DNA of 64,000 nt, taken from assembly GCA_030374805.1 (NCBI GenBank), contig JARGSG010000035.1:310001-374000 (forward strand). Reading direction: 5' to 3'. This document shows positions 10,339 to 21,125 of this stretch, piece by piece (position 1 is the stretch's first letter; the number at the start of each line of letters is the position of its first letter). This stretch comes from Gracilaria gracilis (Eukaryota; Rhodophyta; Florideophyceae; Gracilariales; Gracilariaceae). The position numbers and the translations under genes were made by a program. The notes beneath the pieces are model-generated. The model ran no database searches, had not been told where the DNA came from, and saw only the letters and a list, made by a program, of their open reading frames with translations.

Positions 10339-11043
10339 ATGCAAAGCAGCCGCTTTCGCTTTCGCGGCTCCGTTTTTCCTGCTCTTTCGGCGGCTTCGCT
10401 TGTACTAACGTCAACACTATCTGTTGCACTCACGTACGCTTGGCAGACCAAGTGGCGTCAGGTCGAACGGATTCCGTTCGTGTCCGATGCGCACTATGAT
10501 TCGAAACAAAGTCCTATATTCTCGGTTATGTTATGCCTCAGTGCTTTCATTTTTTCCATGAACGTTGTCGCAACACATGTTGCCATTAGGAACGCATGCG
10601 TTGCGGATTTAAGTGGAGATGATCCCTCTATCTTCACTCTCAGGAGGCTGGCCAAAATCTCTCTAGGCGCAGGTTCTGCAACCGCTGTCTTTTTGATATT
10701 CACTTCGGCTTTTTACGTGGACCTTCGTATACATTCTGTGGCGGTTGGCTTGGCAGGACTTTGCTTTCTAGTATGGTCGTCTTGTGTAGTACTGGCATTG
10801 AAACTGGGGTTTCGGTGCGAGTCCGCGATCCAGAAAGCATTTTGCTGGCTTCTTCCTCTTTTCCTGGTCACGCTTGTGGGTACCCTTATCTCCATTATTG
10901 GTTTGTTTGCGCGTCACGGTACAATATTGCCAGTTGTTGTGCTCGAGTACGTCGCAGTTGGAATTGCTTCGTTGTTTCTCCTTGTTCTGAGCTTTCTAAT
11001 TCACTCCGTGCGGTTAACTTTGACGGTATGCGATGAACCGTAA
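10339..11043 (+). CDS. Six-helix membrane protein, Frag1/DRAM/Sfk1-like
   Basis: The 234-residue protein has about six hydrophobic segments. They lie near residues 12-35 (ALSAASLVLTSTLSVALTY), 58-80 (IFSVMLCLSAFIFSMNVVA), 105-125, 130-152, 165-190 and 200-222. The first extracellular loop contains RIPFVSDAHYDSKQSPIFS, which resembles the 'P.(I/V)SD......P...(I/V)F' signature of the Frag1/DRAM/TMEM150 family, and a short cytosolic loop follows TM2. Family knowledge: relatives act in GPI-lipid remodelling (Cwh43 N-terminal part), plasma-membrane lipid regulation (Sfk1/TMEM150) or autophagy (DRAM). I cannot choose among these. The ATG at 10339 starts a basic N-terminus before TM1. It is a single exon. 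Confidence 0.65.
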   Translation: MQSSRFRFRGSVFPALSAASLVLTSTLSVALTYAWQTKWRQVERIPFVSDAHYDSKQSPIFSVMLCLSAFIFSMNVVATHVAIRNACVADLSGDDPSIFTLRRLAKISLGAGSATAVFLIFTSAFYVDLRIHSVAVGLAGLCFLVWSSCVVLALKLGFRCESAIQKAFCWLLPLFLVTLVGTLISIIGLFARHGTILPVVVLEYVAVGIASLFLLVLSFLIHSVRLTLTVCDEP

Positions 11044-14032
11044 TTGTTCAATACGCCTTTAGGTCGGATCGAAGAGCAAAGTCGTTTGAAAACAGAGCTG
11101 ACCCCTTATGCCCTCGTTGCAAAGATGACAGAAGCCTTCATTCCCACTTACCAACGCAGCATGAGAGATATGGAAAGTCCACGTTGGTGTCATCAATGTG
11201 GGGGATGACCAAATTTGCTTCGTCTTTGTTGTTCATATTAAGCATTACCATCATGTACATGGAGGATTCCATACCTTGCGATGGTTTATCGGGATGTCGA
11301 GATGGATGGCGGAAGTGATCGGATGCAGGAACGATGATTACAAACTATACGGAAGGCTAATGGAGATTGCTGATCATCGATGCTCAGTGGTGTGGGGATG
11401 CGAGTTGGACCTATCGTGGACGAACATATCAGTTCCAGATGGAACTCTAGAAACACCGCTCGCAAGGCCGTAGTGCCATTGATGTCGGAAGCTAAAGTAT
11501 TGTCGATGATTGCAAGAATGTTTAGGGAACTCAATCTTGTGCCAGAAGTCCTTTGCTGTGAAAGAAGATTATGCCCTTTTCATACAACGATCAATCGAAG
11601 GACTGGGCTCAAGAAGCGAGTGCGGAACTGGTAGCGTGGACAGTTTCAACGATGTAGTTGTTATCCCTTGATCACTTGCATGAACTAACGAACTAACGGC
11701 TGGAGGGCTGACGGTTCGTGACAGTAAATGGCTTCTACCCAACATTCGTGAACGTGAAGGTCTTGGCAAAGCGATGAAGGGGGGTGAGGAGCACTAAAGG
11801 ATACCTAGAGATTTGTTATGTGGAAAGGATGAGATAAACGTGGCCCGTCGGAACCTCTCTAAGCATGCTTAGAAGCATGGTAGTTCGAATAGTTTGTTGT
11901 ATTGCGACAGTATCGCAAAGGTGGCCAAGAGTGGTGGAGGGGTGATGACTAGAAGAAACATATAAATCGGTTTCCTTCACAAAGTCTCTACGAATCAGAA
12001 CTGCGTGTGTGAGAAAAAGAGAGAGCGAAAGCCATGTACATTGTTCGCTTGGAATGCTGACCTTCCAACGACGCGGGATTCATTCTTGTGAACCTTTCTG
12101 CATTGGAAAGCAAATCAGTTTGGCGAGTGGATGAAAATCCAATGGTCGAAGATACATGTCGTAGACGAGAGACATTTTGGCTTCGAAGGACCCTGTGATG
12201 GTAAACCGTATACCTGCAGTATATAGAAGAAGTCAGCCATAAGCTCCAATTAGTTATGGTCCATTTCTCAATTGCTAGAGCACTAATTCTCCTCGCAGTT
12301 GCCTTATCTCTTCCACTTGTAATCGACCCAAGCTCAAAGCTGTTTCATCTCCACACCCTTTTCTGGTACGAGCACGCACGCACTCCATCTTCTCACTGCG
12401 ATTACCCTGAATCTTCTTAGTAAAAAGAAGAAGGCAAGCTGTGCTATTCTGTAGTACAATGAGACGCAATTCTCAAACTTAACCAGCTCAACGCTCGGCT
12501 TTTTGTTTTCTACCGTCTTCATATCAACGTTGATATCAACGTGTACAAAGCAACACTCCTCAGTACTCACCAGCTTCGCAGGCATCACCAAGTGTTCGGA
12601 TCAACCTTCACATACTGGCCATAACAGCATACAATTTTAACTTGGATTAACTTCCACAACTCTATTGTATCCGAAAGAAAGTAAAGCAATGTCATCATAT
12701 AAGAGTTTTATGTCTTCGTGCCTACGCTTTTGGCACGTCTACCTAGTGCGGGAAGCATTGAGGCTGGTCCAAACTGATGATAAGTAGATATGTCAGTAAA
12801 GTTGGGGTAACAATTGCCGAAATGGATGCGAATTGCGATGGGATGGCGTTTCCGGGGAAGGATTGCAGTCAGATTGTTTCTGTGGGAAAGCGATTGCAAT
12901 CGGATTGGATTTCGGTAAAGCCATTGCAATCGTCTGGAAGATTGCACGCACAAACCGCAATCCCCTCCCCCTCGGATTGGTTACATTCCTGAATAGAGAA
13001 GAAGAAGAGCCAAGTCCGGGATGAAGTCACCAGAGAGCTCTCTAAGATTCGTTGCTTAACGCAACACTAATGGACATCTTTTTCCTTCTCTGTAGGGCCT
13101 CGGTTGCTTACTCATTGTAACCCAAGAGACCTCAAGAGTTTGGGCTAGTACAGTAATATGACGAGCTCAATGCGCCGTGGCGACAGTGTTGGTGGTTCTA
13201 ATTCTAGAGAAAGCTACGGTGACAAAATAAAGCCAGGAGGTGAGGAGCTGGAGGAAAGACTCCTCATCGATCCATCGGCCTTTCTCTTTCGCGAAGCCTG
13301 CGAAAAGCGGCGTAGAGTTCAGCATACCCGCATACCCATCATATTTGCAACACCATCAGTACAGCTATCACCAAGGAGTCACCTATGGTTACTGCTTCGG
13401 TTGTTAGCCTTCTCAGTGAGAAAACACTTTCTGTATAGAAAGATTTACTTTGGCCTAGAGAAAGAAGGTTGAGATTTCTGCTTCTCACGGGTGTTTGCAC
13501 TGTAGATAAGAGCTACGCAGTGAGCGTAGATATAGGTGGTTTCTCTTCGTCTATCACACGCAGCCCAGGGCAAGGATATCCCTTTGAAAGAGAGCGTGAA
13601 GCAGAAGAGCTGGGTCTTCACATAGTTTCTAATGTAGGGGCTCATGACAATGGAAATCTGCAGCATGCTAGAGGGACTTGAATCGAGTACAACTGGTTGG
13701 TGAATTTGGATTGCAATGCGAAGAATAGATATCATAGTGAACAAATGTGCAAGATCTGGATCAGACTCGTTTATGGGATTATCTATCTGGTATGTTGTAT
13801 GCTTGGAGGGGAGTGGGGGCGTAAGTCAATGTTTGGAGTGCTACTGAGATATTAGGTGTCGAATTGGCTCATGAATGTTGCGTTTTGAAGAAAACAAGCG
13901 CGTATATGGGTGCATTGTACATTGAAAGAAGACATTTGAGTAGGTCGAACACAGGCAGGCCTTGTGAAGACAAAAAGTAGACGAGGGCCATGAACGCAGA
14001 AGCGAAGAAGTAAGAGTAACAATACAAGGTGG
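11044..14032. other. 3-kb stretch without a supportable gene
   Basis: I see no recognisable protein, RNA gene or repeat family. Two frames are mildly protein-like: plus 11380-11634 (MRVGPIVDEHISSRWNSRN) and plus 13158-13330 (MTSSMRRGDSVGGSNSRESY). Neither has a partner exon or a known domain. A short palindromic tract (acgttgatatcaacgt, near 12526-12541) is present. Composition is near 45% GC, unlike the GC-rich block that begins near 14.7 kb. It may be decayed mobile DNA. Confidence 0.4.
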
Positions 14033-14695
14033 CTAAATCTGCGGTAGCAGAGTTGGTAATGTATCCAGTCTTGACCTCAGATGTTCATACAGAACGCGTG
14101 CAGTACCAGGAGTTAGGGAAGAAAGAAGAGTCGGTGCAGGAGATTCTTGCAGCAGCTCCTTCAAAAGTATGAGCTGTTTGACGGCATTTTCCAGCAAGTC
14201 GCCATCTTCTTGCTCGATAGCACGTCTGAGAGCACTGCGGGTGTGGATCATTCCAAGGTCGTTCAATAGCTCTTCGGGAGGTGCAGCATCGGTAGCATCT
14301 GGTTTAGGAACCTGGTGACTCCACTTTATAAATTGGGCAGGACCTAAAATGTATAAAGCATTGAAGAAATCTTGAGCGGGAGCCTTGGCCACACTACCTG
14401 TCGGCAAGGACTTTTCAACATCGACGATACAATCGTGAAGCCAGACCAGTTGATAGTTGCAAGTGATTCTGGCAACATCCCTGTTGTGGTTACGTTCTGT
14501 TTCGGTGCGTTTGGACAGTGGTTGTTCCGCAGTGAGCTCCAAAGCTAGCCGGTTGATTTCCGCTCGCCAGGGTTGAAAGGCACTCGGCGAAACATGTATG
14601 AATTCATCGTCGGGGATGGTGGAATTTCCATCGGAATGCGCATCCGACATGGGCTCATCCAGATTGTCTGGCATTCCTGGCATGAACAATGCCAT
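14033..14695 (-). CDS. Conserved-looking protein of unknown function
   Basis: I do not recognise the family. From the ATG at 14695 the product has 220 residues and starts MALFMPGMPDNLDEPMSDAH. An acidic N-terminus precedes a largely helical body: DEFIHVSPSAFQPWRAEINR, NYQLVWLHDCIVDVEKSL, DFFNALYILGPAQFIKWSHQ and AVKQLILLKELLQE. No membrane segment, signal or metal motif is seen. The frame stays open upstream to 14929, but that part is Arg/Pro/Cys-rich and crosses a plausible 3' splice site (cttatag at about 14716), so it is more likely leader or intron. The gene is divergent from EMC2, with 411 bp between the two ATGs. Confidence 0.6.
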   Translation of the reverse strand: MALFMPGMPDNLDEPMSDAHSDGNSTIPDDEFIHVSPSAFQPWRAEINRLALELTAEQPLSKRTETERNHNRDVARITCNYQLVWLHDCIVDVEKSLPTGSVAKAPAQDFFNALYILGPAQFIKWSHQVPKPDATDAAPPEELLNDLGMIHTRSALRRAIEQEDGDLLENAVKQLILLKELLQESPAPTLLSSLTPGTARVLYEHLRSRLDTLPTLLPQI

Positions 14696-15106
14696 CTCGC
14701 GGAAGGTATCTCCGGCTATAAGAAAACAAAACACGCGAGAGAGCGTAGGGGGGGGAGCTAGGAAGTCACGACGGCAGGGAAGTTGGCGAACAACAGCCGG
14801 CCTGCAGCGAAGGGTTTGGAGGCCAACGGCGAGGGCAGAATCTGGTGACGGCGGCGGGCAACGTCCACTGTGAGCGAAGGTACATCTCATCATCACGGCG
14901 CGCGCGGCGCGGATGGAATACAGCACCATTTCTCTTGCAAACGCGCGGAATCGGCCGATTCACGGCATCAGCAGCACTGCGCGCATGTCTTCGCCAACGC
15001 ACCAATCCATCGCCGAGCGAGTGCACTGCTGGCACCTCGAAGCTGCGACAAGCCGCCTGTCGAGGAGACCTCGCACATATTCTCGCCGCGAAGCCTTCGC
15101 TCAGCC

Positions 15107-16036
15107 ATGGCGTCTGCTTCCGTAGTCGCGCTGCTGCCGCGCGCCTCGCACAGCGTCGCCGCAGCCACGCAACTGCTGTCTGTCATCGCCGACCGCTCGC
15201 TGTATCTGCCGCACTTGGTGCTGCAGCACGGAGAGTTGGCGCTTACTGCTCATCGCCAGAAATCACGCCCGTACTGGGATGTAATTGAGCAGCTGTTTAT
15301 CGCCGCCTGCCAGCTGCGCGAAAATGCCTCTGCCTCCTCTCTACTTGCGCGCATTCTCGAAAGGTTCCCGCACAGCGCTCGATCTCGTATTCTGAAGGCA
15401 CTCCATCTGGAGGCCAAACACGACTGGGTCGGCGCTGGCGAAGAATACATCCACGTCATTGCTGAGCATCCACGCGAACAGAATGCTTACAAGAGGCAGA
15501 TCGCCCTGTTTAAATCACAACGCAAGTTACCAGAGGCTGCTGCGCTGCTTCATCACTATCTGGACTTGTTCACAACTGATTTTGATGGCTGGGCGGAGTT
15601 GTGTTCAATCGCCTTGCAGCTTGGTCGATTCGCACACGCCATATTTGCTGCTAATGAGCTCCTTGTGATTGATCCTGACAACCATGCCGCACACGTGCTT
15701 GTGGCCGATGTGTACGTCACGTTGGGCGGCGTACAACATCTTTGTCTGGCTCGGAAGCATTACGCCGCTAGTCTTGCATTGCGTCCAGCACCTAATTTGC
15801 GCGCTTTGTATGGCCTGTGGTTGGTCTGTGCGATGTTAATCGACGGCGAGCTACTTGACGATGATGCAGAGAGGAATACTACGTTGCGATTGCTTAACAT
15901 TGCTAGAAAGGGAATCACAGCCGTGTACGCCAATTCTTCTACTCTTTCTGGCGGCGTTTATGTGGCCACTACTCTTGGATCGAGCGTTTATACAGCCAAG
16001 AAGCGCATTACTAGAGACTGGCCTAGATCGCGGTGA
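15107..16036 (+). CDS. EMC2: ER membrane protein complex subunit 2 (EMC2)
   Basis: From the ATG at 15107 (MASASVVALLPRAS) the protein has 309 residues, close to human EMC2 (297). It is a TPR solenoid with the EMC2 landmarks in order: YWDVIEQLFIAACQL, RFPHSARSRILKALHLEAKH, EEYIHVIAEHPREQNAYKRQ, KLPEAAALLHHYLDLFTTD, DGWAELCSIALQLGRFAHAIF, LLVIDPDNHAAHVLVADV, GGVQHLCLARKHYAASLALRP and NLRALYGLWLVCAML. Family knowledge: EMC2 is the cytosolic scaffold of the complex that inserts tail-anchored and multipass proteins at the ER. An in-frame upstream ATG at 14870 adds 79 His/Arg/Ala-rich residues and is probably 5' leader. It is the first protein in the GC-rich block with third-position GC still moderate. 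Confidence 0.93.
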   Translation: MASASVVALLPRASHSVAAATQLLSVIADRSLYLPHLVLQHGELALTAHRQKSRPYWDVIEQLFIAACQLRENASASSLLARILERFPHSARSRILKALHLEAKHDWVGAGEEYIHVIAEHPREQNAYKRQIALFKSQRKLPEAAALLHHYLDLFTTDFDGWAELCSIALQLGRFAHAIFAANELLVIDPDNHAAHVLVADVYVTLGGVQHLCLARKHYAASLALRPAPNLRALYGLWLVCAMLIDGELLDDDAERNTTLRLLNIARKGITAVYANSSTLSGGVYVATTLGSSVYTAKKRITRDWPRSR

Positions 16037-17457
16037 AGACGACCTGGAAACCCTGCACATCTGTTCTTGGATTCATCGTCCGCCAACTTGGTGAATACTT
16101 TGTTCGGGAAAGCCGCGTGCTGATCAACCACACGCTATCTGTCTTCGTACAATATGGCGCAATGATTGTGCTTTGGCGACAGTATGTACCGAAGTCATCA
16201 ATACAGTTCACCCTCATGCGACTAATCAGCCAAGGGACGAGTATTGCGTAACATTGATTGTGGGTAAGAATGCTTGCATAAGTTAGTCGATGTTGTCTCA
16301 CCGTTTCTGAAACAGCTCTCTACATTCAAAACAGCCAACGTTGCCCTTGGTAAGATACGTCAAATCTGACACATGTTGTAACGAAAACATCATGCATCCT
16401 CACAAGTTGCACGAGTCACAACCATTGCATTTACGTATAGCGCTGGAAGCGTTCCATTGCTGTACAGATGCTCCTGGCACGCGCGCGTATAAAGGTTCTC
16501 GAGCTTCTCTATTTCCAAAACTGGCCAAAAATGGCCACTCTACAGAGCAATCCCCCACCCCAAGTCTTGAAGATCGAACGGACAGCTGCATAAACCTCAC
16601 AAGAGGTGGTCAAGACCGAATGTCTTGGGGATATCTATCGGCGCAACGTTCAACGGAAATGAAAATGGAATACAAAAGACATTCCTCATACCTTCAAACC
16701 TCTGCGTACGATAAGACTCTTCGATGGTTTTACTAGTCAGGTTTCACTAAGTTCGTAAATGTCGAGACTGGGGTCTCGTGTCATCCGTAGAAAGAGAACA
16801 CGGTGTTGCTCGTCCGTTTGAAGGCGAACACCACGCGGAGTTGTGAGAAACGGTCGAACTTGCTTTCTACACTCGAGCCAGTTGCACGACCGTTGCAGTT
16901 TACAAAGGGTACCTGAAAGGCTGAGGGTAAAGATGAGGTTTTCATCCAAAGGTTCCCTGTCTGATGTTGGCAGTGAGCAAAGAGCGGCAACAATCACTTG
17001 CAACGGGCCCTGGCTCCAGGTAGGTATACGCTTGCGCTCATTTAGATGAGTAATGTGGGGGTAAAGCTAAGTCCAACTCCTCGCTCGTAGTTAGTGTGAC
17101 ATGCTTGAGAATGAGTAGGGTTGAACAACTTGGCCGGGGGGAATGCAACTGTTCTTTGGTGCTCAGCATGCATTGCAAACATCTACAATTGTTGAGGTCA
17201 AGCTCGAAACCAAGGGAAACAATCGTCGAAATGAAAATGAAAACAACGTGCTTGAGCGTGAGATCGCGAACAGCATCGCATCTTTCCGTCGCCGTGCTCC
17301 CGAACCAGCCAGAGAGCGGCGGATAAAAAAGCGCTCAAAACCAAGAACGCAGCCGCACAGCAAAGGAAACGGGGGCCCGAAAGACGACGAAAGAAGCGAG
17401 GAAACGGGCGAAAACAAGACGAGCACATTAGGTTGAACAAAAAAGAAACGGAAGCAG
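16037..17457. other. Intergenic between EMC2 and the ARMC1-like gene
   Basis: This 1.4-kb gap lies between the 3' ends of two convergent genes. I see no supportable ORF. The purine-rich stretch at 17200-17430 is open on both strands but has no protein-like pattern. No RNA gene or repeat was found by eye. Confidence 0.45.
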
Positions 17458-18375
17458 TTACCACAGTCCCCAGCCAGAAGTCATACCTCTACCAATGCTA
17501 TCCAACAATCGATTTGCGCGCGCCTTCTTGCGACTCTCCTCCTCGCGCTGCGCGCGCAAGCGCTCGTGCAGCGAACTAGCGCCCTGGGCGATGTTATTTT
17601 TCTTCTTGGCATTCTTCTTAGCAACATCGCGCAGTCGTTGCCCAGATTGATCCAGATAAGCGGGTTGCGCGGCATCATGGTCCCTCTCCGACGCGGTATC
17701 ATTGGTGCCATGTTCATCATCGCAGTCGTCCTCATCGTGCTCGGGGGGGTCTGGCAACTGCTGCACGCTGACGCCCGTCATAGTAGACACGTAGGACATG
17801 AGCTCGTCCGCGGGCGTTTTGGTGTAGATGACGGCCACCTCCGCGCCCAGCTCGAATGCGATTGAAATTACGCCGCGTTTACGAATGACGAGTTGCTCGA
17901 CGCGTACGCAGAACACGTCGTCAGAAATGCCCGGCACGTGCAGTCTGACGGTACAGGGGTGTTCCAGCAGGCCAGGCTCCGGCGCAGGTTTTTGGCGGAG
18001 GCCAGCGTTATGCTCCAGGTCATCGAGTTCATCCATCTCATCGTCGTCATTGTCATCGACCAGCTCCTCCAGCACGTCGAAGACGGTCTGTCTGAGCTGC
18101 CTGTCGGCATGGTCGGCCAGCAAGAGGGTCTTGAGGGCGTCCAGGAGGTCGTGTTCCGAGCGCAGCAGCTGGAAATTGTCGGGGTGCGAGGCGAGGTTCT
18201 TGAGGGCTGCGACGGCGATGGTGGCGACGGCAATGTCCTGCGCCTCGACGAAGGAGATGAGGGCGCGGAGACAGCCTTCCTCACGCGCGATGATGGGCTG
18301 GTTGTCGGGGTCTGCCGACAGGGCGCGTAGCTGGACGGCGACGGTTCGCACGCTGGCGGCGTCGGCTACGCTCAT
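17458..18375 (-). CDS. ARMC1: ARMC1-like armadillo/HMA-fold protein
   Basis: From the ATG at 18375 the protein has 305 residues. The start resembles animal ARMC1: VAVQLRALSADPDNQPIIAR, then EGCLRALISFVE, one to two armadillo repeats (VAALKNLASHPDNFQLL), and an acidic linker (VDDNDDDEMDELDDLEH). Next is a heavy-metal-associated-like fold that lacks the metal cysteines: VRLHVPGISDDVFCVRVEQL and RGVISIAFELGAEVAVIY. It ends GMTSGWGLW; ARMC1 also ends with aromatic residues. Family knowledge: ARMC1 associates with mitochondria and with the MICOS/DNAJC11 bridging complex. A role in mitochondrial distribution here is inferred from homology. A frame upstream to 18594 is basic and Pro-rich, probably untranslated. 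Confidence 0.85.
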   Translation of the reverse strand: MSVADAASVRTVAVQLRALSADPDNQPIIAREEGCLRALISFVEAQDIAVATIAVAALKNLASHPDNFQLLRSEHDLLDALKTLLLADHADRQLRQTVFDVLEELVDDNDDDEMDELDDLEHNAGLRQKPAPEPGLLEHPCTVRLHVPGISDDVFCVRVEQLVIRKRGVISIAFELGAEVAVIYTKTPADELMSYVSTMTGVSVQQLPDPPEHDEDDCDDEHGTNDTASERDHDAAQPAYLDQSGQRLRDVAKKNAKKKNNIAQGASSLHERLRAQREEESRKKARANRLLDSIGRGMTSGWGLW

Positions 18376-18701
18376 GGTGCGGCGGGTGGCGGGCGGCGGT
18401 CGGGGGAGCGGAGCGAAGATTGGACGGCGATGCAGCGATAGGGGGGAGGGGGCTCTTGGGGGGTTGGGGGCTGGCGAGGAGGCGAGGCAACGAATGCGGC
18501 GCGTGGCGCGACAGTGCACGCGGCGTGTGCTTCTGATTGTGAACGTTTTGAAAGCACACGTGGCGCAGGTGGGCGAGGAACACACGGAGGACACGCTTTA
18601 CACAAATTTGAATAATGTATTAAAAAGTTAAAAGACGCAAACCAAAAATAGACGGCGGAAAGATGGCGCTCTCCCGCAGCGGGGAGTGCCAGTGTGCCAG
18701 C

Positions 18702-19133
18702 TCAGTCGGCGGTGGCGGAGCTGGACGTGGGCTCGCACCCTGCGTGCGAGTCGCAGCCCGACAGCGCGGGCGACGGCGGCGGCGCATGAGCGTCAGAAGA
18801 AGACGGCAGCACGCGGTGCGCGTGGTCGTCGCGGATGTGGTACTTGAGGTGCACGTCGGTGGCGAAGCGCACAGCGCAGTACGGGCACAGCGCGCGCAGG
18901 TGCGCGACGTCGTCGCGCGAATGCACGCCCCGCAGGTGGTCGTTGAGGTCGACGATGTGGCCGAACGCCACGCGGCAGTGCGGGCAATGGTGCGCGCGCC
19001 GCTGCTCGTGCACGGCGCGCATGTGCAGGTTGAAGATGCGCCGCGTGTGGTACTGCTCGCCGCACAGCGCGCAGCCGTACACACGCACGTTCTCCACGGT
19101 GGTGCGGCGGAACACTCGTTCGGACGGCGTCAT
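18702..19133 (-). CDS. Small C2H2 zinc-finger protein (three fingers)
   Basis: From the ATG at 19133 the protein has 143 residues and starts MTPSERVFRRTTVENVRVYG. Three evenly spaced C2H2 fingers follow: CALCGEQYHTRRIFNLHMRA with its final H, CPHCRVAFGHIVDLNDHLRG with H, and CPYCAVRFATDVHLKYHIRD with H. The linkers are about 10-14 residues, longer than the TGEKP type. The tail is Pro/Ser-rich. Such fingers usually bind nucleic acid, and a regulatory or RNA-linked role is an inference. The gene is divergent from the Ser/Pro-rich protein gene across a CpG-rich gap that includes a pure CG tract. An in-frame upstream extension to 19256 is Ala/Arg repeats read from that tract and is unlikely to be translated. 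Confidence 0.85.
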   Translation of the reverse strand: MTPSERVFRRTTVENVRVYGCALCGEQYHTRRIFNLHMRAVHEQRRAHHCPHCRVAFGHIVDLNDHLRGVHSRDDVAHLRALCPYCAVRFATDVHLKYHIRDDHAHRVLPSSSDAHAPPPSPALSGCDSHAGCEPTSSSATAD

Positions 19134-19202
19134 GTTCGACGATGCGGGTGGGCGACGAGCGCGTGGCGCCGTCGCGGCGGCGCGCGTCGCCCCTTTTATC
19201 AT

Positions 19203-19233
19203 CGCGCGCGCGCGCGCGCGCGCGCGCGCGCGC
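19203..19233. repeat. Alternating CG tract (31 bp) in a divergent promoter
   Basis: A near-perfect run of alternating C and G occupies these bases. It is flanked by atcat and atgat, so the whole is palindromic. It lies 70 bp upstream of the zinc-finger ATG and about 180 bp upstream of the next plus-strand ATG. Such tracts readily form Z-DNA or hairpins. Confidence 0.95.
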
Positions 19234-19410
19234 CATGATGAATCGCGGCTGTGCATTCGCAGCCGCTCTCGAGTGCGTGCGCGGGCGCGCGTTTGAAACG
19301 GCTATGCGCTGTCACGGCGCGCGCCGCCACGTGGCCACGCGATAGCAGCGAAGCGCATCGCCACCGCGCGCCAGCCGCTTCGCGCGCCGCGTCGCGCGAC
19401 GCGCGCGCGC

Positions 19411-20109
19411 ATGGCGTCAGCCGTCGCCGTCATGAGCAGCTCCAGCGGCTACACGCCGCCGTCGTCGCGCTACTCGCAGCGCTCCTTCGACAGCGACTGC
19501 ACGCCGCCGTCGTCACCGCCGCCTTCGCTGTCAAGCGCCGCTTCCCGCGCGCCGTCGTCCGCATCGAGCCGTTCGTCGCAGCCGTCCACGCACCCGCTGC
19601 TGGCCGCCGGCGTCTTCACCACGCTGCTGGCTGCGCGCCACGTCCGTTCCTTTCTGCAGCGCCGTCGCACGCCGCTGCACACACCGTCGTACGAACCGCC
19701 GCCCAAGCAGCCGCCCGCGCGCAGCGCATCGCCGCTGACGCCCGCCGCTGCGCCAGCGCCGCCGCCGCCACCCGCGCGCACCGCGTCACCGCTGGCGCGC
19801 GCCGCCGCGCCAGCGCCGCCGTCGCCGCACTCGGCCGCGCCGTCGCCGCCGCCCTCACGCCGCTCCTCGTCTGGCAGTTCGCCGCCGCCCTCACGCCGTT
19901 CCTCTTCTGGCAGTTCGCCGCCGCACGCGCGCGCGCGCATCAAGCAGGTGCGGCGGCGCGTATTCGCGCGCGTGCAGTCGCATCTACGCGACCAAGCACC
20001 AGCACCGTCAGAGCGCAGCAGTGCGCCCAGCCGCCGAACGCGCCTATCGCACTGGGCGCGAGCCAAAAAGAGCGCCGGCCTCGCCGACCTATTCCATTTA
20101 CAACACTAA
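19411..20109 (+). CDS. Ser/Pro/Ala-rich low-complexity protein
   Basis: I do not recognise this 232-residue frame. It is mostly disordered: YTPPSSRYSQRSFDSDCTPP at the start, a short hydrophobic patch (HPLLAAGVFTTLLAARHV, about 60-78), and then two kinds of internal repeat, ARSASPLTPAAAPAPP / ARTASPLARAAAPAPP and a tandem PPPSRRSSSGSS unit. The basic C-terminus (RTRLSHWARAKKSAGLADLF) looks conserved in character. In such CpG-rich DNA several frames are open, including a longer one at 19251-20471. This frame is preferred because its composition is protein-like at both ends, it stops just before an aataaa-type signal (near 20121), and it does not overlap the minus-strand neighbour. Confidence 0.5.
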   Translation: MASAVAVMSSSSGYTPPSSRYSQRSFDSDCTPPSSPPPSLSSAASRAPSSASSRSSQPSTHPLLAAGVFTTLLAARHVRSFLQRRRTPLHTPSYEPPPKQPPARSASPLTPAAAPAPPPPPARTASPLARAAAPAPPSPHSAAPSPPPSRRSSSGSSPPPSRRSSSGSSPPHARARIKQVRRRVFARVQSHLRDQAPAPSERSSAPSRRTRLSHWARAKKSAGLADLFHLQH

Positions 20110-20146
20110 CCAGCGCCCACAATAAACGCCGCAGCTCACACCTCCA

Positions 20147-21090
20147 TCACGAGTCGCTCTTCATCGCCACCAGCTGCCCATGCACGCGTTGGAACGGTCC
20201 ACACACGCGCTGTTTCATGCCGCACAGCGCGGCCACCTTCTCGAACCCGCCAAACTTGGCGATCGCGTACGACAGATCGTTGCGTCCAAACCGCCGCAGC
20301 TGCGCTTCCGTCGGCAACACGCGCTCCTTGGCCAGCCGCGGCATGCACGTGTTCACAAACAGCTCAATCTCAGCAACCAACTTACGCCGCGTCCAGCGCT
20401 TCGGCGCGCCGCGACCGCCGCTGCGCTTCGCGAGCCGCAAGCGCGCCGCCACGCTATCAAAACCGCCATGAAACGCCACGGCGTTCGACAGCGACGACAT
20501 GCCGCGCTCCACCAGCTCGGCCGCCGTGGGCATGCGTCCGCCGCACCACTGCTCCGAGAACGCGCGCAAATGGCTTGCCACATGCTCAAAGTCGCGCCAA
20601 TAGCCGCTCCGTCTCACGGGCGCCCTCGCGCTCAAGCGCGCCGTCAGCGCGAACGCGCCCAGCCCGCCGCGCTTCGCCGCCGCGTTCACCAGGTCGGACC
20701 GCCGCATCTGCAGCAACACGCGGCGCGTGGGCATGCAGCCCGCGCAGCCGGCCTGCGTCGCCACGCGGCGGAACTCTTGCGCGAGCGCGTCGTCATCACG
20801 CCACGCGCTGCGCGGGCGCGGCGCGCGGCCGCGCAGCGCGCTGCGCACGGCGCCGCGCGGCGGCGCGGCCGCCGTCCCCGCCGCGGCCGGGCGGCTCCAG
20901 CGCAGCAGCGCGGCGACGCGACGCACGCCGCCGTGCTTGGCGAGCGCGGCCAGCAGGTCGCCGCGCCCCAGCCGCTGCAGCTGCGCGATGCGCGGCATGG
21001 TGCGCGCGGGCAGCGCCGCCTGCGCGGCCACTTGCTGCAGCTCGCGCTGCACGTTGGACAGGTCATTCCAGTAGCCGTACGGCTTTCTGC

Positions 21091-21125
<35 letters not shown>

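Noticed and set aside
14870-15106. N-terminal extension of EMC2 from an upstream ATG
   Set aside because: The 79 extra residues are His/Arg/Ala-rich and absent from the family; the ATG at 15107 gives the normal length.
17143-17436. Open frames on both strands downstream of the ARMC1-like gene
   Set aside because: Purine-rich low-complexity DNA without conserved-looking protein; probably untranslated.
17828-18631. 267-residue Ser/Arg-rich plus-strand frame
   Set aside because: Antisense shadow of the ARMC1-like gene.
19251-20471. 406-residue plus-strand open frame rich in Ala/Arg
   Set aside because: In CpG-rich DNA all frames tend to stay open; it is a shadow of the Ser/Pro-rich frame and overlaps the minus-strand repeat protein.
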